From the NCBI GenBank assembly GCA_043721855.1, contig JAYSPY010000002.1:18654-82653 (forward strand): 64,000 bases of DNA, read 5' to 3'. Positions 27,401 to 35,975 of the stretch are shown here, in pieces (position 1 is the first letter of the stretch; every line of letters starts with the position of its first letter). Below the pieces are notes generated by a model. That model saw only the letters and a program-made list of their open reading frames with translations. It was not told the origin of the DNA and did not search any database. The DNA is from JACMNW01 sp043721855. GTDB taxonomy: Bacteria > Pseudomonadota > Alphaproteobacteria > Rhodobacterales > Rhodobacteraceae. Position numbers and translations under genes: made by a program.

Positions 27401-27485
27401 GATGTCGTCCTTCTTGTTATGGGCTCGAATTAAAATTGTCATATCAGGTTCTGCCTGCCAAGGGAATCCGCTCAAAGCATCCTCT

Positions 27486-28811
27486 TTACTGCAAAAGCGG
27501 CGACCATGCCGGATCTGACGCCGGGGTTTCGGTGGCGATCTGGCGCAAATTGCGCCCCGACACATCCACTGACCAAAGCGCTGGTTGCCCTTCGGCCCCC
27601 GCCCCTTGCCGCGTGAACATCAGCACCCGGCCATTTGGGGCCCATGTCGGGCCTTCGTCCAAAAATGAGGCCGTCAGCAAGCGTTCTTCAGACCCATCTG
27701 TGCGCATCACGCCAATATGGAAACGGCCTTCGTTTTGCTTGGTAAACGCAATCAGATCCCCACGGGGCGACCACACCGGCGTGCTGTAGCGCCCCGCCCC
27801 GTTGGACAGGCGCGCAGGCTCGCCGCCGCTGGCTGGCATCACATAAACCTGCTGCGTGCCAGACCGGTCGGACTCAAACACGATCTGGCTGCCATCGGGC
27901 GAATAGCTGGGTGACGTTTCGATAGATGGCGCATTGGTCAGCTGGCTAAGCGCCCCCGACCCGATATCAATCGAATACAAATCGGTATTGCCGCCCTTTT
28001 CCAACGAAAACACCGCCCGGTTGCCATCGGGTGAAAAGCGCGGCGCAAAGGTCATCGTGCCCGGCACCTGCCCCAGATTGCGCGTCTCCAGCGTGCCCAT
28101 ATTCATCAGATAAATCTCGGGGAAGCCCGACGCATAGGATGTAAACAAAATCCTGTCGCCACTTGGCGAAAATCGCGGTGCCAGCACGATCGAACTGGAA
28201 TCGGTTAAATACTGCAAGCCCGCGCCATCATAATCCATCACGCCAAGGCGTTTCGCGCGGTTGTTCTTTGGCCCGGATTCCGACACGAACACCACCCGGC
28301 TGTCAAAATAGCCACCCTCGCCCGTGATGCGGGAATAGGCCGCATCCGCCACCTTATGCGCCATCCGCCGCCAGCTGGACGGCGTGCCCGCAAACTGCAG
28401 CCCCTCACCCAAGGGCTGGCCCGAAAACACGTCATACAAACGAAATTTCACAACAATCCGGTCGCCCGACGCCGAAACAGCCCCGGTAATCAACGCCTGC
28501 GCATTGATCGCCTTCCAATCGGGATAGGCGACGGGCGCATCAAAACTGCTAACGTTCGAGATGAATGCATCCGCCGAGATTTCGCGAAACAACCCGGTGC
28601 CAGACAGATCCGACGCGATCACCCGGCTGATATTGGCTGCGTATTCGCCCGCTTCGCCGTTTTCCGCCACAAAATCCGGCACCGCGAACGGCAAAGGTTC
28701 AATCACCCCGTCGGTGATTTCAATCCGCAAAGGCCCGCTTTGCGCAAAACCGGCACTTGTGGCCCCGCAAACCATCATCACCGCAATGCTCAGGGATTTT
28801 AACATGCTCAT
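27486..28811 (-). CDS. tolB: Tol-Pal system periplasmic protein TolB
   Basis: This 441-residue protein has a signal peptide ending near GATSAGFAQ, an N-terminal domain (about 25-165), and a C-terminal six-bladed beta-propeller. The blades are marked by repeats such as FSPSGDRILFTS, FSPDGNRAVFSLEKGG and YSPDGSQIVFESDRSG. The propeller binds Pal. ATG 28811 overlaps the tolA stop (ATGA), which implies coupled translation; a second ATG six bases later is an alternative. The 5' end of the longer frame (28859) lies inside tolA and is not credible. Confidence 0.96.
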   Translation of the reverse strand: MSMLKSLSIAVMMVCGATSAGFAQSGPLRIEITDGVIEPLPFAVPDFVAENGEAGEYAANISRVIASDLSGTGLFREISADAFISNVSSFDAPVAYPDWKAINAQALITGAVSASGDRIVVKFRLYDVFSGQPLGEGLQFAGTPSSWRRMAHKVADAAYSRITGEGGYFDSRVVFVSESGPKNNRAKRLGVMDYDGAGLQYLTDSSSIVLAPRFSPSGDRILFTSYASGFPEIYLMNMGTLETRNLGQVPGTMTFAPRFSPDGNRAVFSLEKGGNTDLYSIDIGSGALSQLTNAPSIETSPSYSPDGSQIVFESDRSGTQQVYVMPASGGEPARLSNGAGRYSTPVWSPRGDLIAFTKQNEGRFHIGVMRTDGSEERLLTASFLDEGPTWAPNGRVLMFTRQGAGAEGQPALWSVDVSGRNLRQIATETPASDPAWSPLLQ

Positions 28812-29992
28812 CTCAACCTCATACCATCGGGATTGAATACCATCTCGATATTCTTCCACTGTTCATATTTGTCTTGGGGCAGCGGATAGCCGCCCTTTTC
28901 GCATCGCAATATAGCACGCCGGGCTTTCTCGAACGCGGACCGCTGGGCATCAGCAGAACCACCCTCCGCCCCGATAAGTTCCAAAGACCCCGCCACGACA
29001 GACCCGTCTTGGTTCATCGACACCCCGATTGTCACCGTGACATCCGCCGATTGCGATCCGGTATCTACGATCCAACAAGCCGATACCGCCACCCGCAACC
29101 CGTCTTTTTCGCCCGAGGTCATCGGTGGCCCTTGCGGTGCGGTATTGCCGCCATCCGCCACGCCATCATCCGCAGGTGTTGCCGCCGCTTCGGCCAGCGC
29201 CGCCGCGATCGCATCCGGGTCCGCTGCATTATCTACAGCAGGTGCAGTCACATCCGGCGCGGGCTTCGCCGCCGCCGTCCGCGTGGGCCGTGACTTTGGC
29301 CGCGCGCTGGATGCCGGGGCCAGAACAGGCACCTCCGGCGGCTTTTCCGTCGCCTCGGTTTCAATCACAGTGCCCGCCTCTTGCTGGGCCGTCGCTGGCT
29401 TTTCTTCCGTCACCACGGGCACATCAGGGGCTGCATCCGGCGTCACTGCCGCCACGGTCTGATCATCAATCCGCACCGTTGGATCGGGCGCTTGCACCGG
29501 CACCGGGGCCACGCGCGGGGCGGCCAAAGGCTCGCTCGGCGGTGTCGGGCTGGGCAGGGCAACCGGATCTTCCGGGGCCACTTGCGGTGTAACCTGCTCC
29601 GGCTCCACTGCCACATCGGGCGCAGGAATTGCCGCCAGTTCCGTTGTATCCGGTGCCGCCTCAGGTGCCGGTTCCACCTGTGGTTCTGGCGGTTTGGCAG
29701 CAGGTGCTATGTCCGCCGTGGGCTTCGGCTGCGGTTCCACCGCGTCAACTAAAGGTTCAACCGGCGCAGGCGGCGTCACTTCCGGCAAAGCGGGCTTTTC
29801 CGCAGGCGTCGGCGTGGTTGGCGCTGCCGCCACCAGCGCATCGAATTCCGCCGCCGACAGAAGGGATACTTCCGTCGCTGCCATCGCAGGCGCATCATGC
29901 GGCGAAATCCAAAGGCCGCCAAACAGCACCCACAGGATCACAGCCGCATGGCCGCCCCCTGATATTAAAGTGCCTATGTCGAAACGGCGCAC
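28808..29992 (-). CDS. tolA: Tol-Pal system protein TolA
   Basis: This 394-residue protein starts at GTG 29992 (VRRFDIGTLISGGGHAAVILWVLFGG), three bases after the tolR stop. One N-terminal transmembrane helix (about 10-28) is followed by a long Pro/Ala/Glu/Val-rich periplasmic stalk (about 50-280). The C-terminal globular domain has VSMNQDGSVVAGSLELIGAEG, RSAFEKARRAILRCEKGGYP and EQWKNIEMVFNPDGM, the TonB/TolA C-terminal signature. Two cysteines in this domain (ACWIVD, LRCEKG) probably form the conserved disulfide. TolA uses the proton motive force from TolQR to bridge to TolB/Pal. Confidence 0.95.
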   Translation of the reverse strand: MRRFDIGTLISGGGHAAVILWVLFGGLWISPHDAPAMAATEVSLLSAAEFDALVAAAPTTPTPAEKPALPEVTPPAPVEPLVDAVEPQPKPTADIAPAAKPPEPQVEPAPEAAPDTTELAAIPAPDVAVEPEQVTPQVAPEDPVALPSPTPPSEPLAAPRVAPVPVQAPDPTVRIDDQTVAAVTPDAAPDVPVVTEEKPATAQQEAGTVIETEATEKPPEVPVLAPASSARPKSRPTRTAAAKPAPDVTAPAVDNAADPDAIAAALAEAAATPADDGVADGGNTAPQGPPMTSGEKDGLRVAVSACWIVDTGSQSADVTVTIGVSMNQDGSVVAGSLELIGAEGGSADAQRSAFEKARRAILRCEKGGYPLPQDKYEQWKNIEMVFNPDGMRLR

Positions 29993-29995
29993 GAT

Positions 29996-30472
29996 TTAGC
30001 CACCAGTGCCGCCAAACGTCGGCCCCTGCGTATCTGTCACCAACCCGATATTGCGAAACCCGCCCGCATTCAGCGCCCCCATCACCTGCGCCACCCGTTC
30101 ATAAGGAATGGCACCGTCCGCGCGCAAAAACACCTTGTCCGACTTGCGCTCGGCCGCAATTGCCCGCAGCTTCGGAATAAGCGTATCCTCAGCGATTTCC
30201 TCTTCCTGGATCAGCAACTTGCCATCCGCCGTCATGGAAATCGTTAAAGGCTCTTCCTGTTCCGTAGGCAAGGCCGCCGCCGCCGTATCGGGCAATTCAA
30301 CCGGAATACCCGCCGTCAACAAAGGCGCTGCCACCATGAAAATGATCATCAACACCAACATCACATCCACAAATGGTGTGACGTTAATTTCCGACATCGC
30401 CGCAGACCGCCCGCGCCTGTGCCGCCCCCGCCGCCCGCCGCCGCCCGATTTGCTTTGAACCCCTCCGCCCAT
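29996..30472 (-). CDS. tolR: Biopolymer transport protein TolR/ExbD
   Basis: This 158-residue inner-membrane protein has a basic N-terminus (RRGRHRRGRSAAMSEINV), a single transmembrane helix (about 37-58, VDVMLVLMIIFMVAAPLLTAG) and a periplasmic domain. The helix carries the Asp of the FVDVMLVL motif that senses the proton motive force. The C-terminus (RADGAIPYERVAQVMGALNAGGF) is typical of ExbD/TolR. It ends three bases before tolA and starts three bases after tolQ, so the genes form one transcript. Confidence 0.95.
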   Translation of the reverse strand: MGGGVQSKSGGGGRRGRHRRGRSAAMSEINVTPFVDVMLVLMIIFMVAAPLLTAGIPVELPDTAAAALPTEQEEPLTISMTADGKLLIQEEEIAEDTLIPKLRAIAAERKSDKVFLRADGAIPYERVAQVMGALNAGGFRNIGLVTDTQGPTFGGTGG

Positions 30473-30475
30473 CGC

Positions 30476-31171
30476 TTACGCGTCCAACTGGCGCGACAGG
30501 ATCGTCGCAAATTCATCGGCAAACGCCTCATAGCCGCCGATGATCCGCTCACTGTCCGCGTTCAGCTTGTTGTAAAACACCACGGCCGGAATGGCCGCGA
30601 TCAACCCAATCCCAGTGGCCAGCAACGCCTCTGCAATCCCCGGTGCCACCACCGCCAAATTGGTATTCTGCGAAATCGCAATCTGTTCAAACGCGTGCTT
30701 GATGCCCCAGATCGTGCCAAACAACCCGATAAACGGCGCGGTAGACCCCACTGTCGCCAGAAACGACAATCCCGCATTCAGGCTTTCGCTCTCTTTTGAA
30801 ATCGCCACATCCATGCTGCGGTCAATCCGCGCCTGCGCCCCCGCGATCAACCCGCCATCCTGCCGATGGCTGCGCCGCCATTCCAACATGCCGCTGGAAA
30901 AAATCTTTTCCGATGCCCCCGCAGGTTCCGATCCGATCTTCTCGAACAACTCATCCAGCGGCTCACCAGACCAGAACGCCCGGTCAAACACCCCGGCTTC
31001 CGTCTTCGACGCGCGAAACAGCAAATGCTTGCGCACAATAATGGCCCAGGACCAAAACGACATGACCATCAGCATGATCATCACCAGCTTTACGGTAATC
31101 GTTGCGCGCGCGAACAAGGCGAACAGCGAGAAATCAATCTCCTGCGCCATCGAGATGGGTGTGGTGTCCAT
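30476..31171 (-). CDS. tolQ: Proton channel component TolQ
   Basis: This 231-residue protein has three transmembrane segments (about 14-36, 130-155 and 165-190). It shows the MotA/TolQ/ExbB signature FLATVGSTAPFIGLFGTIWGIKHAFEQI and VAPGIAEALLATGIGLIAAIPAVVFYN. With TolR it forms the ion channel that energises TolA. Its promoter is probably at 31218-31247. The ybgC thioesterase gene lies upstream on the same strand, separated by 135 bp. Confidence 0.96.
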   Translation of the reverse strand: MDTTPISMAQEIDFSLFALFARATITVKLVMIMLMVMSFWSWAIIVRKHLLFRASKTEAGVFDRAFWSGEPLDELFEKIGSEPAGASEKIFSSGMLEWRRSHRQDGGLIAGAQARIDRSMDVAISKESESLNAGLSFLATVGSTAPFIGLFGTIWGIKHAFEQIAISQNTNLAVVAPGIAEALLATGIGLIAAIPAVVFYNKLNADSERIIGGYEAFADEFATILSRQLDA

Positions 31172-31217
31172 AGGCCTGCTCTGGTTCCGGGCTGTTTCTC
31201 AGCCTCCGTTCATCACG

Positions 31218-31247
31218 ATTCTATCTGGAATTACCAAGGAATGCCAA
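31218..31247 (-). promoter_or_regulatory. Candidate promoter of the tol operon
   Basis: On the minus strand, TTGGCA (31247-31242), an 18-base spacer and TAGAAT (31223-31218) lie about 47 bp upstream of tolQ, in the gap after ybgC. This would let tolQ onward be expressed apart from ybgC. Confidence 0.45.
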
Positions 31248-31306
31248 TACAAGTCTGCGTGCAGGGCAATATGCCGCCAAACGCCGTCACATCGTGAAAC
31301 ATCCTG

Positions 31307-31693
31307 TCATGCAAGCAACCCCGCCACATCGCCGGGCACCCGCACGGCCCGGCCCTGTGCCACACAGACCAGAGTAACCTTTGCCGCAAACAGCACCACA
31401 GCGCCGCGCAGAACACGTTGCGCCAAAACAATCCGCGACCCGGCAACGTCCACCATGTCCGTCTCCACCACCAGCACATCGTCAAACAGCGCAGGCGCCA
31501 GATATTCCGCCTCCAGATGCCGCACCACAAACAACATTCCGCGCTCGGCCCTCAAGCGGGTCTGATCCACACCGCACCCCCGCACCCATTCGCTGCGGCC
31601 ACGTTCAATGAATTTCAGGTAATTGGCATAATAAACAAAGCCACCCAAATCGGTGTCCTCATAATAGACGCGCAAGGGGTGACTGTGTTTCAT
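31307..31693 (-). CDS. ybgC: Tol-Pal-associated acyl-CoA thioesterase YbgC
   Basis: This hot-dog fold thioesterase of 128 residues starts at ATG 31693 (MKHSHPLRVYYEDTDLGGFV). VYYEDTDLGGFVYYANYLKF contains the catalytic Asp and the conserved YYANYLKFIER helix. ATG codons at 31705 and 31762 are in frame and would add 4 or 23 residues, but family members begin a few residues before RVYYEDTD. The family hydrolyses short-chain or phospholipid-related acyl-CoA. It stands first in the classic tol-pal cluster in most proteobacteria, as here. Confidence 0.9.
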   Translation of the reverse strand: MKHSHPLRVYYEDTDLGGFVYYANYLKFIERGRSEWVRGCGVDQTRLRAERGMLFVVRHLEAEYLAPALFDDVLVVETDMVDVAGSRIVLAQRVLRGAVVLFAAKVTLVCVAQGRAVRVPGDVAGLLA

Positions 31694-31822
31694 CCCGCCA
31701 AGCATGCCCTTTCTACGCGTCCGCAGCAATCCGCATAGGTGGTGACCTGACGGCATTTTCACCGCCGCATTGACCGAATGATGTGCTATTCTTGCCTTAT
31801 TAGAACGGAAAGGATTTGAAAA

Positions 31823-32638
31823 ATGATCGTGTCAGATGGTCTTTTCGCCGGCTCTATCCCGCAGCTTTATAATCAGCTTATGGTGCCCATGCTGTTTGAC
31901 CCCTATGCAGCCGATCTGGCGGCACAGCTGCAAGCCCTTGCACCAACAGATATCCTGGAAACTGCCGCAGGCTCTGGCGCGCTGACCCGCGCGTTACTGG
32001 CCCGGCTGCCAATCACAGCCCATATCACAGCCACAGATCTGAACCAACCTATGCTTGATGTGGCAGCCACCCTGACGCCAAATGATCCCCGCGTTATTTG
32101 GGCCCAATGCGATGCGACAGACCTGCCCTTTTCACACGCCACATTTGATGCCGTGATCTGCCAATTCGGCGTGATGTTTTTTTCCGACAAACCAAAGGCC
32201 TTTGCCGAAGCCTCCCGCGTTCTGCGCAAAGGCGGCACCTTCCTGTTCAATGTCTGGGACAAGATCGCCGCAAACGAATTTGTAGCCATCGCCAGCGGTG
32301 TTCTGGCCGCGCGCTTCCCCGAAAATCCGCCGGTTTTCATGGGGCGCGTTTCCCACGGCGTATTTGACACCAACCTTCTTGAAACCCAACTGGATACTGC
32401 AGGTTTTGCCGCCGTCACCGTGCAATCCGTCGATCATGTCGCTACTGCGACCACGCCGCTTGATGCCGCCATGGCCTATTGCCAAGGCACGCGCCTGCGC
32501 AATGAAATCCTCGCACTTGATCCCGACGGTCTTGGCCCCACCACCCAAGCCGTTGCCGAAGCACTCGCGGCCCGCTTCGGCCCCGGCCCCATAAGCGGCA
32601 AAATTCGTGCCTTTGTGCTGACCGCGACAAAGGCTTAA
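31823..32638 (+). CDS. Class I SAM-dependent methyltransferase
   Basis: This 271-residue protein has a Rossmann-fold methyltransferase core. Motif I is DILETAAGSGALTRALLARL (about 41-60), an acidic loop TATDLNQPMLDVA (about 70-82) binds the ribose, and motif post-I is WAQCDATDLPFSHATFDAVICQFGVMFF (written as a region near 93-120). The pattern resembles UbiE/COQ5-type enzymes that methylate small molecules. The substrate is unknown. GAAAGGA lies 14 bases upstream of the start. It is divergent from ybgC and convergent with the uncharacterised gene at 32649, which starts its 3' end ten bases away. Confidence 0.85.
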   Translation: MIVSDGLFAGSIPQLYNQLMVPMLFDPYAADLAAQLQALAPTDILETAAGSGALTRALLARLPITAHITATDLNQPMLDVAATLTPNDPRVIWAQCDATDLPFSHATFDAVICQFGVMFFSDKPKAFAEASRVLRKGGTFLFNVWDKIAANEFVAIASGVLAARFPENPPVFMGRVSHGVFDTNLLETQLDTAGFAAVTVQSVDHVATATTPLDAAMAYCQGTRLRNEILALDPDGLGPTTQAVAEALAARFGPGPISGKIRAFVLTATKA

Positions 32639-32648
32639 GGCGGCGGCA

Positions 32649-33272
32649 TCAATTCACCAGCCCCGCCCGCGCCGCCAGCCGCAAAGCATGGCTCGCGTCC
32701 TTGGCCATTACGGGCATTATCGCGCCATAGCCTGCACGAATAACCGCCGCTACCTCCTGCCGCAGCACCGCCACATCGCCCACCATTGCCAGCGGCGACG
32801 TGTCCCGAAACGCCATGTCTGACCACAGCACAATCGTCTGCACCGCTTGGCTTAATGCCAGAGTCTCAGCAGAAACTGCGCTTAGATGCGCATCCATCCG
32901 CAAAAACACAAACGCCGCCTTGATCGCCCCTACGGTATCAAAACGGAAAATCCGGTATTGGTTCGCATCCGCGGCGGCCAGCCGGTCCACCAGCGCATCC
33001 AGCCCCGGCACCAGTCGATCCAAATTGGGCACGCCGCGCAATTCGTCCCAGTCGCGGCAAAAGAAAATCATCAGGTTCGCACCCAATTCTGCGTCCACCT
33101 CCTCCATGGCGTGCCCCGCCAGCGCCACCACGGCCTGCACCGCCCCCTTCACCACCGCCAGCGTCGCGTCATCAACGCCAAAAACCACAGGCACAATCGG
33201 CCGCCCCCAGCGCGCAAACAGGTACCGTCCATCGGCCCTCGTAAACAACATAGCCACCGCCTCAGGCTGCAT
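32649..33272 (-). CDS. Conserved hypothetical protein, approximately 207 aa
   Basis: I do not recognise a named family. The protein is soluble, of mixed alpha/beta composition, without a signal peptide. Notable segments are MLFTRADGRYLFARWGRPIVPV near the N-terminus, NLMIFFCRDWDELRGVPNLDRLVPG in the middle and the helical IVLWSDMAFRDTSPLAMVGD near residue 155. The gene is 157 bp downstream of ruvB on the same strand, with the 20-bp conserved element in the gap. Start at 33272 is preceded by GAAGG; a second ATG (MLFTRAD) with GAGG upstream is an alternative. Confidence 0.75.
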   Translation of the reverse strand: MQPEAVAMLFTRADGRYLFARWGRPIVPVVFGVDDATLAVVKGAVQAVVALAGHAMEEVDAELGANLMIFFCRDWDELRGVPNLDRLVPGLDALVDRLAAADANQYRIFRFDTVGAIKAAFVFLRMDAHLSAVSAETLALSQAVQTIVLWSDMAFRDTSPLAMVGDVAVLRQEVAAVIRAGYGAIMPVMAKDASHALRLAARAGLVN

Positions 33273-33295
33273 CCTTCAACCCTTTTTCTGTTCAA

Positions 33296-33315
33296 AAATA
33301 TCCCCGCCGGAGGCA
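33296..33315 (-). repeat. 20-bp conserved intergenic element, copy 1
   Basis: Read on the minus strand this is TGCCTCCGGCGGGGATATTT. An exact copy lies at 62927-62946. Both follow a leftward gene (ruvB here, trmB there) by roughly 100 bp. The sequence contains a GCC(TCC)GGC mini-hairpin and ends in an AT-rich tail, reminiscent of a weak terminator. Confidence 0.85.
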
Positions 33316-33429
33316 TTCAGCCCTAGCCAAAAATCCAGCCCCAAACCGTGTTACCACCCCTGTAAAAATCCCTTAACAAGGATCTCTAAATCCAACACTA
33401 TCAATACCATAAATATCGTGACACACCTG

Positions 33430-34458
33430 TTACTTCGCCTCAAACAAATCGCTCTGCCCCGGCAATCTTGGCGCATCCAACCCCAGATGCCGCCACGCTT
33501 TGCTGGCCAGCATCCGCCCCCTCGGGGTGCGCTGAATCAATCCCTGCTGCAACAAAAACGGCTCGATCACCTCTTCTACTGCATCGCGGCTTTCCGAAAG
33601 TGCTGCCGAAATCGTTTCCACCCCCACCGGCCCGCCGCCATAGTTTTCCGCCAGCAGTGTCAGGTACCGCCGATCCGCCCCGTCCAACCCCAGATGATCC
33701 ACGCCCAGCCTTGTCAGCGCCCCATCCGCAATCTTGCGCGTCAAAACCCCGTCCCCCTCGACCAGCACAAAGTCCACCACCCGCCGCAGCAATCGCCCCG
33801 CAATCCGCGGCGTCCCCCGCGCCCGTTTCGCAATCTCGCGGCACCCCTCCGGTTCCGCTGGAATGCCCAACAACCGCGCGCCCCGCGTGACGATTTCAAA
33901 CAACTCGGCGTCCGTATAAAACTGCAACCGCGTCGGTATTCCGAACCGGTCCCGCAAGGGCGTTGTCAGCAACCCCAGCCGTGTGGTCGCCCCGACAAGC
34001 GTAAACGGCTGCAATTCTATGCGCACGGTCCGCGCAGCAGGCCCCTCGCCGATCACCAGATCCAGCGCGAAATCCTCCATCGCGGGATACAGCACTTCCT
34101 CCACAATCGGGGAAAGCCTGTGAATTTCGTCAATGAACAAAACATCGCGTGGTTCCAGATTGGTCAGGATCGCCGCCAGATCCCCCGCCCGCGCCAGCAC
34201 TGGCCCCGAGGTCATGCGAAACCCCACCCCCAACTCCCGCGCCATGATCTGCGCAAGCGTGGTTTTGCCCAAGCCCGGCGGGCCATGAAATAACGTGTGA
34301 TCCATCGCTTCGCCGCGCATTTTGGCCGACGCTATGAATACCGCCAAATTCGCCCGCGCCTCCGCCTGCCCGATGAAGTCTTCCAGCACCTGCGGGCGCA
34401 AAGACCGGTCGGCATCCTCGGGCAACACATCCGGGCGAAGGGTGGGATCAGGGTCCAT
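33430..34458 (-). CDS. ruvB: Holliday junction branch migration helicase RuvB
   Basis: This 342-residue AAA+ motor has Walker A GPPGLGKTTLAQI (about 60-72), Walker B FIDEIHRLSP, the sensor region (VGATTRLGLLTTPLRDRFGI) and the C-terminal winged helix with a GGGPVG loop (ENYGGGPVGVETISAALSES). It forms hexameric rings that drive Holliday junction migration with RuvA. It starts three bases after the ruvA stop on the same transcript. Length is standard. Confidence 0.98.
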   Translation of the reverse strand: MDPDPTLRPDVLPEDADRSLRPQVLEDFIGQAEARANLAVFIASAKMRGEAMDHTLFHGPPGLGKTTLAQIMARELGVGFRMTSGPVLARAGDLAAILTNLEPRDVLFIDEIHRLSPIVEEVLYPAMEDFALDLVIGEGPAARTVRIELQPFTLVGATTRLGLLTTPLRDRFGIPTRLQFYTDAELFEIVTRGARLLGIPAEPEGCREIAKRARGTPRIAGRLLRRVVDFVLVEGDGVLTRKIADGALTRLGVDHLGLDGADRRYLTLLAENYGGGPVGVETISAALSESRDAVEEVIEPFLLQQGLIQRTPRGRMLASKAWRHLGLDAPRLPGQSDLFEAK

Positions 34459-34461
34459 CGC

Positions 34462-35133
34462 TTATCCCTTCGGCGCCAGCAGTTTCAACGCCTGCCGGAT
34501 CAGATCACCCGTTGAAAGACTGGTGTCCCCCGCCACAACCGTCGCCACCGCCTGCGCGGCATCGCCCGCGCCGTAGCCAAGGTTCATCAGTGCCGACAAT
34601 GCATCCGCAGAATTTGTCGCCCGCGCTTCGGCCACGCTGGGTGCAGATACCACGGCAGGTCGCGCCGATACAGGTTCAATCACCTCATCCAGCCCCGGTG
34701 CGGATACAAGCTTGGCCCCCATCGCCATCACGGCGGGGGCCTTGGATTTCAACTCCAACACCACCCGTTGCGCGATCTTCGGCCCGATCCCCGGTGCCGC
34801 CTGAATAGACCGCGCATCGCCCAGCGAAATTGCGCGCGCTGCACCTTCTGCCCCCAAAGTGCCCAAAATCGCCATCGCCGCCTTGGCCCCAACCCCTTGC
34901 ACGGTCATCAGCAGGCGGTGCCATTCCTTTTCCAGCAAGGTCGGAAACCCAAACAGCTGCAACAAATCCTCGCGCACCAGCAGTTCGGTGAACAGCGCCA
35001 CCGCCTCGCCCACACCGGGCATGCCTGCCATCGTGCGGTCCGATACATAGACAATATACCCCACGCCCCGCACGTCGATCAGCACATGATCGCCCGCGCG
35101 ATAATCAAGCCGCCCCGATATTTTACCGATCAT
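34462..35133 (-). CDS. ruvA: Holliday junction branch migration complex subunit RuvA
   Basis: This 223-residue protein begins MIGKISGRLDYRAGDHVLID, the OB-fold N-terminal domain. It continues with helix-hairpin-helix segments (LLMTVQGVGAKAAMAILGTLG and IQAAPGIGPKIAQRVVLELK) and a C-terminal domain III (NLGYGAGDAAQAVATV) that contacts RuvB. The ATGA overlap with ruvC at 35130-35133 shows translational coupling. RuvA holds the Holliday junction in square-planar form. The linker before domain III is longer than in E. coli, as in other alphaproteobacteria. Confidence 0.97.
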   Translation of the reverse strand: MIGKISGRLDYRAGDHVLIDVRGVGYIVYVSDRTMAGMPGVGEAVALFTELLVREDLLQLFGFPTLLEKEWHRLLMTVQGVGAKAAMAILGTLGAEGAARAISLGDARSIQAAPGIGPKIAQRVVLELKSKAPAVMAMGAKLVSAPGLDEVIEPVSARPAVVSAPSVAEARATNSADALSALMNLGYGAGDAAQAVATVVAGDTSLSTGDLIRQALKLLAPKG

Positions 35134-35654
35134 CCCGCCGCCTTCAGAATGGCCGAGGCCAAGCGCCCCGCCGATTGCAGATGATGCGCGTGACAGATCG
35201 CAATTGCCAGTGCATCTGCCGCATCCGGCCCGGCAATCTGCACGCCGGGCAGATGAATGCGCACCATATGGTCAACCTGCACCTTGGCCGCGTGCCCCAC
35301 ACCGACAACCGTTTTCTTCACCGCATTCGGGGCATATTCCCCCACCCGCAAGCCAAATTGCGCAGGCACCAGCAAGGCAATCCCGCGCGCTTGGCCCAGT
35401 TTCAGCGTTGCTACAGCGTCTTTGTTTACAAAGGTATTCTCCACCGCCGCCTCATCCGGGGCATACTGGCGCAGAACATCCGACAGTTGCGAATGCAGGC
35501 TTAACAGCCGATCCGCCAGATCACCCTTATCCGCGGCATCACCCTTTTCGGTATGACAAATTCCGTTGGCCACATGGGCAAGCCGCGCACCGGTAACGTC
35601 GATAATGCCCCAGCCGAGGTTGCGCAAACCCGGGTCGACCCCCAATACCCGCAT
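35130..35654 (-). CDS. ruvC: Crossover junction endodeoxyribonuclease RuvC
   Basis: This 174-residue resolvase begins MRVLGVDPGLRNLGWGIID, giving the first catalytic Asp at residue 7. The second acidic residue lies in AAVENTFVNKDAVATLKLGQARG and the remaining pair in VDHMVRIHLPG and DAADALAIAICHAHH. It cuts Holliday junctions bound by RuvAB. It is first of the ruvCAB unit. The predicted promoter upstream contains a LexA-box-like sequence. Confidence 0.97.
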   Translation of the reverse strand: MRVLGVDPGLRNLGWGIIDVTGARLAHVANGICHTEKGDAADKGDLADRLLSLHSQLSDVLRQYAPDEAAVENTFVNKDAVATLKLGQARGIALLVPAQFGLRVGEYAPNAVKKTVVGVGHAAKVQVDHMVRIHLPGVQIAGPDAADALAIAICHAHHLQSAGRLASAILKAAG

Positions 35655-35975
35655 ATCCGCCCTCTTTTTTCTCGTTTTTTACCGATTAGCACGAAAAGAG
35701 AACATCCGCCAACTTCTTTTGACCGACGATAAAATCTGTAGCTTGCAAGAAAGCAGATGCAGAAATACGTCGCTTGCCGCACCCGAACCGACATTTTCGG
35801 CCTGAATTCGGGTAACCTGCAGAAAAAGATGCCTAAATCGTGACTAAAGCTATGCACGCCACGCAAAGCCGGCTTGCCAAAGCGCCATCTTGCTTTGCAC
35901 CTGCGGCAAGATTAATTGATTTCCATCAGGTACAGATGCCCACGCAATGAGCAGTTTTAGAAAAGGATAACCGCC
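35655..35975. other. Divergent gap between ruvC and the DUF1127 gene
   Basis: No gene is visible in these 321 bp. The stretch has lower GC than its neighbours and should contain both promoters. Near ruvC I see a candidate promoter with a LexA-like box. Near the DUF1127 gene there is an AT-rich stretch (GATTAATTGATTT near 35908) and a ribosome site AAAAGGATAA. The stretch between about 35780 and 35900 holds an imperfect inverted repeat GCAAAGC/GCTTTGC (35863-35898). Confidence 0.5.
35684..35712 (-). promoter_or_regulatory. Candidate SOS-type ruvC promoter with LexA-like box
   Basis: On the minus strand, TTGGCG, a 17-base spacer and CTAATC form a plausible -35/-10. The spacer contains GTTC-N7-GTGC, one base away from the direct repeat GTTC-N7-GTTC bound by LexA in many alphaproteobacteria. 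The box covers 35703-35689, about 35 bp upstream of the ruvC start. Confidence 0.35.

Noticed and set aside
25907..27433. A 508-codon plus-strand open frame opposite tilS, cpoB and pal
   Set aside because: It crosses three real gene boundaries on the other strand and is Pro/Arg/Ser-rich without motifs.
32800..34293. A 497-codon plus-strand open frame opposite ruvB and the hypothetical gene
   Set aside because: It spans two real genes and their spacer on the other strand and has no recognisable domain.
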